DNA from: Arthrobacter sp. DWC3
GTDB lineage: Bacteria > Actinomycetota > Actinomycetes > Actinomycetales > Micrococcaceae
Length of the DNA stretch: 64,000 nucleotides
Direction of reading: 5' to 3'
Assembly (NCBI RefSeq): GCF_002929375.1
Contig: NZ_PJIP01000001.1
Span: 186,001-250,000 of the forward strand
Part shown: one piece after another, positions 1-7,855 of the stretch
Numbering within the stretch: position 1 is the stretch's first letter
How the letters are laid out: every line of letters begins with the position of its first letter
The notes under the pieces: model-generated
What the model saw: the letters and a program-made list of their open reading frames with translations, nothing else
Database searches by the model: none
What the model was told of the DNA's origin: nothing
Translations under genes and position numbers: made by a program

Positions 1-1
1 G

Positions 2-1102
2 GTCACCGCGGACGACGACGGCGCGTCGCCCGTGTTCGTCATCGACGTCGCCACGGGGACCGTGCGCCGGGTCACGGAGGACGCCGCGGCGTACTCCGAC
101 GTCCGTGTTGCGCCGGACGGGATCACCGCCTACGCCGTCCGCAGCTCCTACCTGTTCCCCGCCGAGGTGGTCCGCATCGACCTCGCGTCGGGCGCCACCG
201 AGCGCCTCGCGAACCCGGTCGAGCGCCCGGAGGTCCCGGGTACGCTGGAGCGCGTGGACTCCGTGGGCGAGGACGGACAGCCCGTGAGGTCCTGGCTCGT
301 CCTGCCCGAGGGCGCCTCCGCCGACGCCCCGGTCCCGGCGCTGCTGTGGATCCACGGTGGGCCCATCGGCTCCTGGAACGCCTGGACGTGGCGCTGGTCG
401 CCGTGGATCATGGCGGCCCGCGGCTACGCCGTGCTGCTGCCGGATCCTGCCCTGTCCACGGGCTACGGCCAGCACATGGTGGACCGCGGGTGGGGTCGAT
501 GGGGCAGCGCCCCCTACACCGACCTCATGGCGGCCACCGACACCCTCGTGGCGCGCGACGACATCGACGAGACCCGCGTGGCCGCCATGGGCGGCAGCTT
601 CGGCGGGTACATGGCGAACTGGATCGCCGGCCACACGGACCGCTTCTCCGCGATCGTGACCCACGCGAGCCTGTGGGCGCTGGACCAGTTCAGTCCCACG
701 ACGGACGCGGCCTACTACTGGCAGCGGGAGATGACGCCCGAGGCGCTGCGCGAGAACTCGCCGCACCTGCACGTGGCGGAGATCGGCACGCCCATGCTCG
801 TCATCCACGGCGACAAGGACTACCGGGTGCCCATCGGCGAAGGGCTGCGCCTGTGGTACGAGCTGCTGTCCGCGTCGAAACTGGCGGCGGACGACGACGG
901 CCGCACGCCACACCGGTTCCTCTACTTCCCCGACGAGAACCACTGGATCCTCAAGCCCCAGCACGCGCGCATCTGGTACGGCGTGGTCGAGGCCTTCCTG
1001 GCCTCGCACGTGCTCGGGGAGGAGCGCGGGCTGCCCCCGGAACTGGGCCTGCAGGCAGGGCTGGGCGGGGACGGGCGGGGACGGACGGAGCCGGCTCGGT
1101 AG
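2..1102 (+). CDS. S9 family prolyl oligopeptidase-type serine peptidase (5' truncated by window edge)
   Basis: C-terminal part of an alpha/beta-hydrolase peptidase of the S9 (prolyl oligopeptidase/acylaminoacyl peptidase) family, which cleaves peptides in the cytoplasm. The reading frame is open to the first base of the window, so the N-terminal beta-propeller is mostly missing. The catalytic triad is visible: Ser in GGSFGGYM (codon 596-598), Asp in HGDKDYRVP (818-820) and His in DENHWILKP (941-943). The segment LLWIHGGPIGSW is the usual oxyanion-hole region. A GTG at 32 is only an internal codon. The stop is followed within 1 nt by the next gene, suggesting co-transcription. Family assignment is firm; substrate is unknown. 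Confidence 0.93.
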   Translation, partial: VTADDDGASPVFVIDVATGTVRRVTEDAAAYSDVRVAPDGITAYAVRSSYLFPAEVVRIDLASGATERLANPVERPEVPGTLERVDSVGEDGQPVRSWLVLPEGASADAPVPALLWIHGGPIGSWNAWTWRWSPWIMAARGYAVLLPDPALSTGYGQHMVDRGWGRWGSAPYTDLMAATDTLVARDDIDETRVAAMGGSFGGYMANWIAGHTDRFSAIVTHASLWALDQFSPTTDAAYYWQREMTPEALRENSPHLHVAEIGTPMLVIHGDKDYRVPIGEGLRLWYELLSASKLAADDDGRTPHRFLYFPDENHWILKPQHARIWYGVVEAFLASHVLGEERGLPPELGLQAGLGGDGRGRTEPAR

Positions 1103-1103
1103 A

Positions 1104-1622
1104 GTGGAACGGGTGACCGCACCCTTCACCATCCGCCGCGCCCGCACCTCGGACGTCCCCGCCATCAAGGCGCTCGTCGAGCCGCTCGCCCAGGAGCGCA
1201 TCCTGATGGCCAAGGAGACGGTGGCCTACTACGAGGGCCTGCCCGAGTTCCGCATCGCGGAGACCGACGGCGGGGAGGTGCTCGGCTGCGGGGCGCTGCA
1301 CATCATGTGGGAGGACCTCGCGGAGGTGCGCACCCTCGCCACGTCCCCCGCAGCCCGTGGGCGCGGCGTGGGGCACGCCCTCGTCGAGGAGCTGCTCGAG
1401 GAGGCCCGCGGCTTCGGGGTCAGCCGGGTGTTCTGCCTGACCTTCGAGGTGGGCTTCTTCCGCCGCCACGGCTTCGAGGTCATGGCGGACCAGTCCGCCG
1501 TGGATCCCGGGATCTACTCGGAGCTCCTGCGCTCCCACGACGAGGGTGTCGCGGAGTTCCTCGACCTGGCCCGGGTCAAGCCGAACACCCTGGGCAACAC
1601 GCGGATGATCAGGGAACTGTGA
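1104..1622 (+). CDS. argA: Amino-acid N-acetyltransferase, short GNAT type (N-acetylglutamate synthase)
   Basis: A 172-residue GNAT acetyltransferase that resembles the short N-acetylglutamate synthase of mycobacteria (Rv2747 type), the first step of arginine synthesis from glutamate and acetyl-CoA. Diagnostic stretches are RRARTSDVPAIK near the N-terminus, the acetyl-CoA loop ARGRGVGHALVEELL, FEVGFFRRHGF, and the C-terminal VKPNTLGNTRM. It lacks the amino-acid-kinase domain of classical ArgA, as expected for this class. The start is GTG at 1104 or the in-frame GTG at 1113. It follows the peptidase gene by 1 nt, so the two probably share a transcript, although no functional link is obvious. 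Confidence 0.85.
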   Translation: MERVTAPFTIRRARTSDVPAIKALVEPLAQERILMAKETVAYYEGLPEFRIAETDGGEVLGCGALHIMWEDLAEVRTLATSPAARGRGVGHALVEELLEEARGFGVSRVFCLTFEVGFFRRHGFEVMADQSAVDPGIYSELLRSHDEGVAEFLDLARVKPNTLGNTRMIREL

Positions 1623-1661
1623 GCGGGGCGACTGGCTTTCTCCAGATCACGGGGGATAAGG

Positions 1662-1673
1662 TAAGACCGCTTA
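1662..1673 (+). promoter_or_regulatory. TAAG-N4-CTTA palindromic motif upstream of the CsbD gene
   Basis: The bases TAAGACCGCTTA form an inverted repeat (TAAG / CTTA, 4-nt spacer) about 70 nt before the CsbD start codon. Similar TAAG-N4-CT(T/G) sites lie upstream of five other stress-type genes in this window (27831, 34563, 50583, 56969 and 57709). Function is unknown; an operator or a promoter element is inferred. Confidence 0.4.
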
Positions 1674-1744
1674 GCATTCCTGTCGGGATGCGGGCACGCC
1701 ACCGGATCCGGTGGCCGTACTCCGAGCTGAAGGAGGTCCGATTC

Positions 1745-1921
1745 ATGGGACTGGATGACAAGATCGGCAACAAGGGCGAAGGCCTGGGCGGCAAGGTCAA
1801 GGAAGGCCTCGGCAAGGCGACCGGAGACGAGAGCCTCGAGGCAGAGGGCCACAAGGACCAGGCGACCTCGAAACTGAAGGACGCCGGCGAGAACGTCAAG
1901 GACGCGTTCAAGGGCCACTGA
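1745..1921 (+). CDS. CsbD family stress-response protein
   Basis: A 58-residue, Lys/Glu/Gly-rich hydrophilic protein with the CsbD repeat pattern (GLDDKIGNKGEGLGGKVKEG, then KATGDESLEAEGHKDQA). CsbD proteins are small, abundant general-stress proteins, induced by the alternative sigma factor in Bacillus; their molecular role is not known. The ATG at 1745 is set by a strong AAGGAGG Shine-Dalgarno sequence 9 nt upstream. The gene stands alone, with an inverted-repeat motif upstream and a perfect hairpin terminator downstream, so it is probably a single-gene transcript. Confidence 0.92.
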   Translation: MGLDDKIGNKGEGLGGKVKEGLGKATGDESLEAEGHKDQATSKLKDAGENVKDAFKGH

Positions 1922-1960
1922 CCCGCCCCGGCCGCGCCCTTGGATCGAGCGGCCAGGCCA

Positions 1961-1997
1961 CCTGAGGGAGGCGCCCGTGACGGGCCCCTCCCTCAGG
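1961..1997 (+). terminator. Rho-independent-type terminator after the CsbD gene
   Basis: An 11-bp perfect stem (CCTGAGGGAGG pairing with CCTCCCTCAGG) closes over a GC-rich loop and is followed by CGTTTAA. It lies 40 nt past the CsbD stop. Confidence 0.8.
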
Positions 1998-2159
1998 CGT
2001 TTAACGGGCTCCCCGGGCGTGCGTCCGGGCGATCCCCCGCTATAGGCAGGCGCAGGAACGGGCGGTAGTGTTCCGAGTGGCCGACGTGGTCCATGGAAAG
2101 CGGGCTGCCGGCGGTCACAACCGTCCGTTCGCAGTCTTCGCAGTCAAGGAGCAGCCGTC

Positions 2160-3161
2160 GTGAAGAAGCTCATCAACGACCCCAAAGCCGTGGTCGACGA
2201 GTCGGTCGAAGGATTCGGCATCGCGCATGCCGACCTCGTGGCCGTCCACCCCGATCCCCTCTTCATCACCCGCAAGGACGCCCCGGTCAAGGGCAAGGTA
2301 GGCCTCGTGTCCGGGGGCGGGAGCGGCCACGAACCACTGCACGCCGGTTTCGTGGGACGCGGGATGCTCGACGCCGCCGTGCCCGGGGCCGTGTTCACCT
2401 CGCCCACCCCTGACCAGATCATCCCCGCCACCACGGCCGTCGACGGCGGCGCCGGCGTGCTGCACATCGTCAAGAACTACACGGGAGACGTCCTCAACTT
2501 CGAGACCGCCGCGGAGATGGCGGAAGCCGAGGGCGTCACCGTCCGCTCCGTCCTCGTGAACGACGACGTCGCGGTCGAGGACTCCCTGTACACCGCGGGC
2601 CGGCGCGGTGTCGGCGGGACCGTCCTCGTGGAGCGCATCGCCGGAGCCGCCGCCGAGCGCGGCGACGACCTCGACGGCGTCACGGCCGTGGCCCAGCGCG
2701 TCATCGACGGCGTCCGTTCGATGGGCGTGGCGCTCGCCGCCTGCACCGTGCCGCACGCCGGCGTGCCCAGCTTCGAGCTCTCGGACGACGAGATCGAGAT
2801 CGGCATCGGCATCCACGGGGAACCCGGCCGGCACAAGATCGCCATGGAGGAGGCCGACGGCATCACGCAGCGGCTCCTGGACCCCATCGTCGCCGACCTC
2901 AAGCTCACCTCGGGCGACCGCACCATCGTCATGGTCAACGGGATGGGCGGCACGCCCGCCAGCGAGCTGTACATCGTGTTCCGCAAGGTCGCGCAGCTGC
3001 TGGAGGGACTCGGCGTCAGTATCGACCGGTCCCTCGTGGGCAACTACATCACCGCGCTCGAGATGCAGGGCGCCTCGCTGACGATCCTGCGGGCCGACGA
3101 CGAGATGCTCGAACTCTGGGATTCCCCCGTGCACACCGCCGCGCTGCGCTGGGGGGCATGA
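2160..3161 (+). CDS. dhaK: Dihydroxyacetone kinase subunit DhaK
   Basis: The 333-residue substrate-binding subunit of the PTS-dependent dihydroxyacetone kinase. It holds dihydroxyacetone as a covalent hemiaminal on a histidine while DhaL-ATP donates the phosphate, giving dihydroxyacetone phosphate for glycolysis. The active His219 lies in [12 protein letters not shown], matching His218 of the E. coli enzyme, and [16 protein letters not shown] near residue 50 is the family signature. Length is normal. The start is GTG at 2160, preceded by AAGGAG 10 nt upstream. It is the first gene of dhaKLM and overlaps dhaL by 4 nt. Confidence 0.97.
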   Translation: MKKLINDPKAVVDESVEGFGIAHADLVAVHPDPLFITRKDAPVKGKVGLVSGGGSGHEPLHAGFVGRGMLDAAVPGAVFTSPTPDQIIPATTAVDGGAGVLHIVKNYTGDVLNFETAAEMAEAEGVTVRSVLVNDDVAVEDSLYTAGRRGVGGTVLVERIAGAAAERGDDLDGVTAVAQRVIDGVRSMGVALAACTVPHAGVPSFELSDDEIEIGIGIHGEPGRHKIAMEEADGITQRLLDPIVADLKLTSGDRTIVMVNGMGGTPASELYIVFRKVAQLLEGLGVSIDRSLVGNYITALEMQGASLTILRADDEMLELWDSPVHTAALRWGA

Positions 3162-3814
3162 GCATGGCGGAGGTCCTCGACACCGGCTGGGCCGTCCGGT
3201 GGATCCACGAGACCGCGCGCGTGGTCGCCGAGAACCGTGCGCTCCTGATCGACCTCGACAGGGTGATCGGCGACGCGGACCACGGGGAGAACCTGGACCG
3301 CGGATTCAGTGCCGCCGTCGCGAAGCTCGACGCCGGTGAGGCGCTGCCCACGCCCGCGGCGGTCCTCAAGCAGGTCGCCATGACGCTCATGTCCACCGTC
3401 GGGGGTGCCGCCGGGCCGCTGTACGGGACGGCCTTCCTGCGCGCTGCGGCGTCCCTCGGTGATGCGTCGGAGATCGACGCCGGTGCGGCCGCCGGGATGG
3501 TCAGGGCCGCCCGCGACGGCATCGTCGCGCGCGGCAAGGCCGAGGTGGGCGACAAGACCATGGTCGACGCGTGGACGCCGGCCACCGAGTCCGCCGAGAC
3601 CGCCGCCCAGGCCGGCGCCACCCCTCCGGAGGTGCTCGCCGCCGCGGCGAACGCCGCCCATGCCGGGGCGGTGGCCACCGAGCCCCTGATCGCGCGCAAG
3701 GGCCGGGCCAGCTACCTCGGAGAGCGCAGTGCCGGGCATCAGGACCCCGGTGCCGTGTCCACCGCCCTGATCCTGTCGGCGGCCGCGGCGGCCGCCGGGG
3801 GAGAGGTCGCATGA
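3158..3814 (+). CDS. dhaL: Dihydroxyacetone kinase subunit DhaL (ADP-binding)
   Basis: The 218-residue nucleotide subunit of the dihydroxyacetone kinase. In this class ADP stays bound and is re-phosphorylated by DhaM rather than exchanged for ATP. The Mg-ADP motif D39-A-D41-H42-G43 (in [10 protein letters not shown]) and the [13 protein letters not shown] loop are present. The ATG overlaps the dhaK stop (ATGA), with a second possible ATG two codons in (3164). Its own stop overlaps the dhaM start in the same way, so the three subunits are translationally coupled. Confidence 0.96.
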   Translation: MSMAEVLDTGWAVRWIHETARVVAENRALLIDLDRVIGDADHGENLDRGFSAAVAKLDAGEALPTPAAVLKQVAMTLMSTVGGAAGPLYGTAFLRAAASLGDASEIDAGAAAGMVRAARDGIVARGKAEVGDKTMVDAWTPATESAETAAQAGATPPEVLAAAANAAHAGAVATEPLIARKGRASYLGERSAGHQDPGAVSTALILSAAAAAAGGEVA

Positions 3815-4554
3815 GCATCAACCTGGTGATCGTCTCGCACAGCGAGAAGATCGCCGAGGGCGTGGTCGAACTGGCCGCCCAGATGGCGCCCGACGTCCTC
3901 CTCGTCGCCGCCGGGGGAGCCGACGACGGCGCCGGGCCCGCCCGGATCGGCACGAGTTTCGAGCGCGTGCAGGCGGCCCTCGCGCGGGCGTCCGCGGGGG
4001 ACGGCGTGGTGATCCTCACCGATCTCGGCTCGGCAGTCATGACCGCCGAGATGGTGCTCGAGTTCCTCGAACCCGAGGCGCGGGAGTCCGTCCGCCTCGC
4101 GCAGGCCGCCCTCGTGGAGGGGGCCGTCGCCGCCGCCGTGCAGGCCCAGGGCGGCGCGTCCCTCGAGGAGGTGGTCCAGGCGGCGGAGCGGGCCGTGGTG
4201 TCCATCCGCCCCGAGGAGCTCGAGCCCTTCGTCAGTCATGCCGCGGCCGCTCCCGGGCGGGCCGTGCCCACGGATGCCGACAGGGCCGCGGGGCCGACGG
4301 CGAGCGGCTCGTGGACGCTGCCCAACCAGATGGGCCTGCACGCCCGGCCCGCCGCCACGCTCGCCACCGGCCTCACCGATCTCGACGCCGAGGTGACCGT
4401 CAACGGCGTCGACGGCAAGTCGGTGATGCTGCTCATGAGTCTCGGGCTCGGCCAGGGCAGGACCGTGACCGTCGAGGCGAGCGGCCCCGACGCCCAGACC
4501 GCCGTCGACTTCGTGGGGCAGGCGGTCGAGTCGGGGTTCGGCGAACCGGCCTGA
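3811..4554 (+). CDS. dhaM: Dihydroxyacetone kinase phosphotransfer subunit DhaM (EIIA-HPr fusion)
   Basis: This 247-residue protein relays phosphate from the PTS to DhaL-bound ADP. Domain 1 (about 1-130) is a mannose-type EIIA domain with active His10 in VIVSHSEKIAEG. Domain 2 (about 165-247) is an HPr domain with active His177 in NQMGLHARPAATLA. The two are joined by a Pro/Ala-rich linker. Unlike E. coli DhaM it has no Enzyme I-like third domain. Enzyme I must come from elsewhere, and none is in this window. The start ATG overlaps the dhaL stop by 4 nt. Confidence 0.95.
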   Translation: MSINLVIVSHSEKIAEGVVELAAQMAPDVLLVAAGGADDGAGPARIGTSFERVQAALARASAGDGVVILTDLGSAVMTAEMVLEFLEPEARESVRLAQAALVEGAVAAAVQAQGGASLEEVVQAAERAVVSIRPEELEPFVSHAAAAPGRAVPTDADRAAGPTASGSWTLPNQMGLHARPAATLATGLTDLDAEVTVNGVDGKSVMLLMSLGLGQGRTVTVEASGPDAQTAVDFVGQAVESGFGEPA

Positions 4555-4563
4555 GAGCTCCGG

Positions 4564-4600
4564 GGACGGGGGCCGCGGACCTGGGTCCCGGCGCCCGTCC
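4564..4600. terminator. Hairpin between convergent dhaM and mutY
   Basis: Arms GGACGGG and CCCGTCC plus inner GC pairs form an imperfect hairpin in the 45-nt convergent gap, ending on the last base of the mutY stop codon. It could terminate both transcripts. There is no clear T-run. Confidence 0.5.
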
Positions 4601-5652
4601 TAACCCGGCAGGCGGAGCCCGCCGTCGGCCTCCTCCGCCAGGCCGTCGGCCAGGAGGCCGGCGAGGGCGCGATCGAGCTGCTCGGCGGGCGCCCGCAGGC
4701 GGTGCAGCGCCGAGAGCGCATCCGGAACCAGGACCGCACCGGCGCCCATCCCCAGGTCCACCGGAGCCTCCAGGAGCACGGACCGCGGCACAGGGGTATC
4801 GGCGTCGCGCAGCACGGCGACGATGGCCCCGCGGACCTGCCGGTCCGTCCCCGCCCAGGCCTGGCCCTTCGGCACGTAGTCGGGCGCGGGCCGTCCCGCA
4901 CCGACCCACGCGCACGCGTCCAGCACCGGACAGGCGTCGCACAGGGGACTCCTGGCGGTGCAGACGACGGCCCCCAGCTCCATCACGCCGGCGTTCCAGC
5001 GCACGGACAGCGCGTCGTCGTCGGGCAGCAGTTCGACGGCCCGCCGCGTCTCGGCGGCCGTGAGCGCCGGCGCGGGGAGGGCGGTACCACCGAAGAGCCG
5101 GGCGTGGACGCGGCGGATGTTGGTGTCCACGACGGTCTCGCGGCGGCCGAAGGCGAAGGCCGCCACGGCCGCTGCGGTGTAGGTGCCCACGCCGGGCAGC
5201 GAGAGCAGCCCCTCGTAGGTCCGCGGCACCTCACCGTGGTGCCCGGCCACCATGGCCGTGGCGGCGGCGTGCAGGCGCAGGGCGCGGCGCGGGTACCCGA
5301 GCCGGCCCCAGTGGCGGACGGCGGCGCCGGCGGGTTCGGCGGCGAGGTGGGCCGGGGAGGGCCAGCGTTCCAGCCAGTCGCGCCAGACCGGAAGGACCCG
5401 CACCACGGGGGTCTGCTGCAGCATGACCTCACTGACGAGGATGCCCCACGGGGAGCACGAGGGTTCCCGCCAGGGCAGGTCCCGTGCGGACTCCGCGAAC
5501 CAGTCGGTGATCCGCACGTGGACGTCGCGCAGAGGCACTGCCGCGTGGGACTCGTGCCGACCGGGTGAGTGCGGGCCGGGTCCGGCCGGGCGCGCCGGAT
5601 CGGCGGGCAACGCGCTGCCGGGGGATCGGGGAGGTTTCTGGATCATCGTCAT
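4600..5652 (-). CDS. mutY: A/G-specific adenine glycosylase MutY
   Basis: A base-excision repair enzyme that removes adenine mispaired with 8-oxoguanine, limiting G-to-T mutations. The HhH-GPD fold is recognised by the helix-hairpin-helix LPGVGTYTAAAVAAF, the substrate-side motif SEVMLQQTPV and the 4Fe-4S ligands C-X6-C-X2-C-X5-C (CTARSPLCDACPVLDAC). The protein is about 350 residues, with an N-terminal Pro-rich extension. An open frame extends upstream to 5742 but would run into the divergent gene at 5716. ATG codons at 5652 and 5646 are better starts, though the ribosome site there is weak, so the exact start is uncertain. Confidence 0.94.
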   Translation of the reverse strand: MTMIQKPPRSPGSALPADPARPAGPGPHSPGRHESHAAVPLRDVHVRITDWFAESARDLPWREPSCSPWGILVSEVMLQQTPVVRVLPVWRDWLERWPSPAHLAAEPAGAAVRHWGRLGYPRRALRLHAAATAMVAGHHGEVPRTYEGLLSLPGVGTYTAAAVAAFAFGRRETVVDTNIRRVHARLFGGTALPAPALTAAETRRAVELLPDDDALSVRWNAGVMELGAVVCTARSPLCDACPVLDACAWVGAGRPAPDYVPKGQAWAGTDRQVRGAIVAVLRDADTPVPRSVLLEAPVDLGMGAGAVLVPDALSALHRLRAPAEQLDRALAGLLADGLAEEADGGLRLPG

Positions 5653-5715
5653 GAATACTCTATCCACCGGCGTGGTGGCCGGAGGAATGCGCGGAGCGGT
5701 CCCTAACCTTGATGG

Positions 5716-6474
5716 ATGGAACCAACGGGCGGGCACGACCACGGCAGCAGCGGGCGCACCGGCAGCAGACGGCGGGCCAGTCCTGCGGTCTACCGCCGAC
5801 GCCGCCTCGCGGTGACCCTCCTGGCGCTCCTCGTGGTCGTGGCCCTCGCGGTGGGCGCCGTGGCCATCGCCGGCGTCCTCGGGCGTGGCGCGGATGCGAA
5901 CGCCGGCGGCTCACCGATGCCCGAGGCCACCGCGACACCCGAGCCTGTGAGCCCGGCCGAGACCACCCCGCCGACGCCGGCTCCCAGCGCTTCCGCCACC
6001 CCGTCGCCCAGCCCCACGGCCACCCGGTCACCCAGCCCGACACCCAGCCCTTCGGCCAGCGCGTCGGCGAAGCCGTCGGCCTCCTCGAAGGCGTGCGACC
6101 CCGACGACGTGGTGGTCGAGGCCGAGACCGACCGGCAGAGCTACGCGCCGGACGACATCGTGATGCTCGCCCTCGTGGTCCGCAACACCGGCGACACGCC
6201 CTGCGCCGCGAACGTCGGCACGTCCCAGATGGAATTCCTGGTCACCAGCGGGGACGAGCGCGTGTTCTCGTCCATCGACTGCCAGCAGGCCTCGCAGGAC
6301 CTCGAGCTCACCATCGAGCCCGGCGCCGATCAGCGGGCGGAGTTCGAGTGGTCCCGCAACCGCAGCATGCCGGGCTGCACGGCCGTCAAGGAGGAGCCCG
6401 GGGCCGGCGAGTACACGGTGATCACGAAGCTCGGCGTCCGCAGCAGCAGCCCGGTGGACTTCACGCTCGAATAG
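5716..6474 (+). CDS. Hypothetical membrane-anchored protein with Pro/Ser/Thr-rich linker
   Basis: I do not recognise a named family. The 252-residue protein has a basic cytoplasmic N-terminus (about 1-30), one transmembrane segment (about 31-55), a low-complexity Pro/Ser/Thr/Ala linker (about 65-125, rich in SPSPT-type repeats) and a C-terminal extracytoplasmic domain of about 125 residues. That domain has four cysteines and reads like a beta-sandwich (VVVEAETDRQSYAPDDIVML, ALVVRNTGDTPCAANV). The shape suggests a domain held outside the membrane on a cell-wall-spanning stalk. No clear Shine-Dalgarno precedes the ATG, so translation may be leaderless. It is divergent from mutY and convergent with disA. 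Confidence 0.8.
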   Translation: MEPTGGHDHGSSGRTGSRRRASPAVYRRRRLAVTLLALLVVVALAVGAVAIAGVLGRGADANAGGSPMPEATATPEPVSPAETTPPTPAPSASATPSPSPTATRSPSPTPSPSASASAKPSASSKACDPDDVVVEAETDRQSYAPDDIVMLALVVRNTGDTPCAANVGTSQMEFLVTSGDERVFSSIDCQQASQDLELTIEPGADQRAEFEWSRNRSMPGCTAVKEEPGAGEYTVITKLGVRSSSPVDFTLE

Positions 6475-6528
6475 GACTCGCCACGCAGGGCTCACGCTCG
6501 CACAGGGGCCCCGCCACGCAGGCGCACG

Positions 6529-7605
6529 TCACATGAAGCGGTCGAGGAGGCTGGTCTCGGCGATCCGGGACAGGCCCTCGCGGACGGTCCGGGCGCGCTG
6601 CTCGCCGATGCCGTCCACGGCCATGAGGTCCTCGATGTTGGCCGCCATGAGGTTCTGCAGGCCGTCGAAGTGCTCCACGAGCCGGTTGGCGACGGCGGGC
6701 GGCACCGCCTTGATGCCGGACAGCAGGCGGAAACCCTTGGGCTGGATGACCGCCTCCAGCGAGTCCAGCGACGGGTTGAAGCCGAGGACGCTCGCGATGG
6801 TCCCGAGGTCGATGAGATCGGTGGAACTGAACCCCTGCAGCGTCGCGACGCGCTCCTCGACCGGCGCGGTGCTGCTGCCGAGGTCCATGTAGTCGCGGAG
6901 CACCATCTCGCTGCCCGGGCCGAGGCCCGTGGTCAGCTCCTCGACCTGCAGCGACAGCAGACGGCCGTCCACGCCGAGTTCCAGCACGTACTGCGAGATC
7001 TCCTCGGAGATGCGTCGCACCATCTCCTGGCGCTGCAGCGTGACGGCGACGTCGCGGACGGTCACCATCGCCTCGATCTCGAGGGCGGACAGCGAGTTCG
7101 TGACCTGGTCCAGGCGGGCACGGTACCGCTCGAGCGTGGCGAGGGCCTGGTTCGCGCGGGCGAGCACGGGCTCGGAACCCTCGAGGACGAACCGGAGTCC
7201 GTCGATGTAGAGGGCGATGATCTGCATGGACTGGCTGACGCTGATCACGGGGAAGCTGGTCTGCTTGGCCACGCGCTCCGCCGTGCGGTGGCGGGTGCCG
7301 GACTCCTGCGTCTCGATGGTGTGGTCGGGTACCAGCTGGACGGCCGCGCGGAGGATCCGGCTCGCGTCCTTGTCGCAGACGATGGCGCCGTCCATCTTGG
7401 CCAGTTCCCGCAGGCGGGTGGGGGAGAACTCGATCCCGATGTCAAAGCCGCCCGAGCAGATCGAGTCCACGGTGCGGTCGGAGCCGAGCACGATCAGCGC
7501 GCCCGTGCGACCCCTCAGGATCCGCTCGAGCCCGTCGCGCAGCTGGGTCCCCGGGGCTACTCTGGCGAGGGTGGCTTTGAGCGAGTCCTCCGGACTACGA
7601 ACCAT
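6529..7605 (-). CDS. disA: DNA integrity scanning diadenylate cyclase DisA
   Basis: DisA makes c-di-AMP from two ATP molecules and stops when it meets branched DNA such as recombination intermediates. The 358-residue protein carries both cyclase motifs: D72-G73-A74 (MDGAIV) and R105-H-R-T (SGTRHRTAE). A helical spine follows, then a C-terminal helix-hairpin-helix DNA-binding domain (NIEDLMAVDGIGEQRARTV). Length is normal. It lies downstream of radA on the same strand, the usual actinobacterial arrangement, but a gap of about 250 nt with a good -10 element suggests it also has its own promoter. Confidence 0.97.
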   Translation of the reverse strand: MVRSPEDSLKATLARVAPGTQLRDGLERILRGRTGALIVLGSDRTVDSICSGGFDIGIEFSPTRLRELAKMDGAIVCDKDASRILRAAVQLVPDHTIETQESGTRHRTAERVAKQTSFPVISVSQSMQIIALYIDGLRFVLEGSEPVLARANQALATLERYRARLDQVTNSLSALEIEAMVTVRDVAVTLQRQEMVRRISEEISQYVLELGVDGRLLSLQVEELTTGLGPGSEMVLRDYMDLGSSTAPVEERVATLQGFSSTDLIDLGTIASVLGFNPSLDSLEAVIQPKGFRLLSGIKAVPPAVANRLVEHFDGLQNLMAANIEDLMAVDGIGEQRARTVREGLSRIAETSLLDRFM

Positions 7606-7713
7606 GGCCTATCCTTTCGCCGCCCGCGCTGTCGATGGCCCGGCGCAGTCGGGCGGCCGCCGTCGAGCCTCGGACGGCGGGCAGGAGCTGCGGGATTACC
7701 CGCGCAGCCGAAC

Positions 7714-7743
7714 ATAATACTACTGGCGCGCAGGAATTCCTCA
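7714..7743 (-). promoter_or_regulatory. Candidate disA promoter
   Basis: Read on the minus strand, a TATTAT -10 hexamer (complement of 7714-7719) lies about 110 nt before the disA start. A weak TGAGGA -35 sits about 18 nt further upstream. It is among the few AT-rich stretches in the 250-nt radA-disA gap, which otherwise shows no gene I can support. Confidence 0.4.
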
Positions 7744-7855
7744 GTACCGGCCCTGTCGCAGATCGGTAACGCTCGCCGCGCAGGGTGCTGCCGCGCTGGT
7801 GGCTGCCATGCACGGGATCCCTGCTCGCCTGTCCCCCGACGTGTCCTGACGAGCG

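Noticed and set aside
6475-6528. CGCCACGCAGG repeated twice between the hypothetical gene and disA as a possible terminator or repeat element
   Set aside because: It is a direct, not inverted, repeat with no stem, and too short to call a mobile or regulatory element.
7595-7813. Possible 72-residue gene in the radA-disA gap on the minus strand
   Set aside because: It overlaps the disA start in another frame, has no ribosome site and an Arg/Ser-rich random-looking product; the gap is better read as a promoter region.
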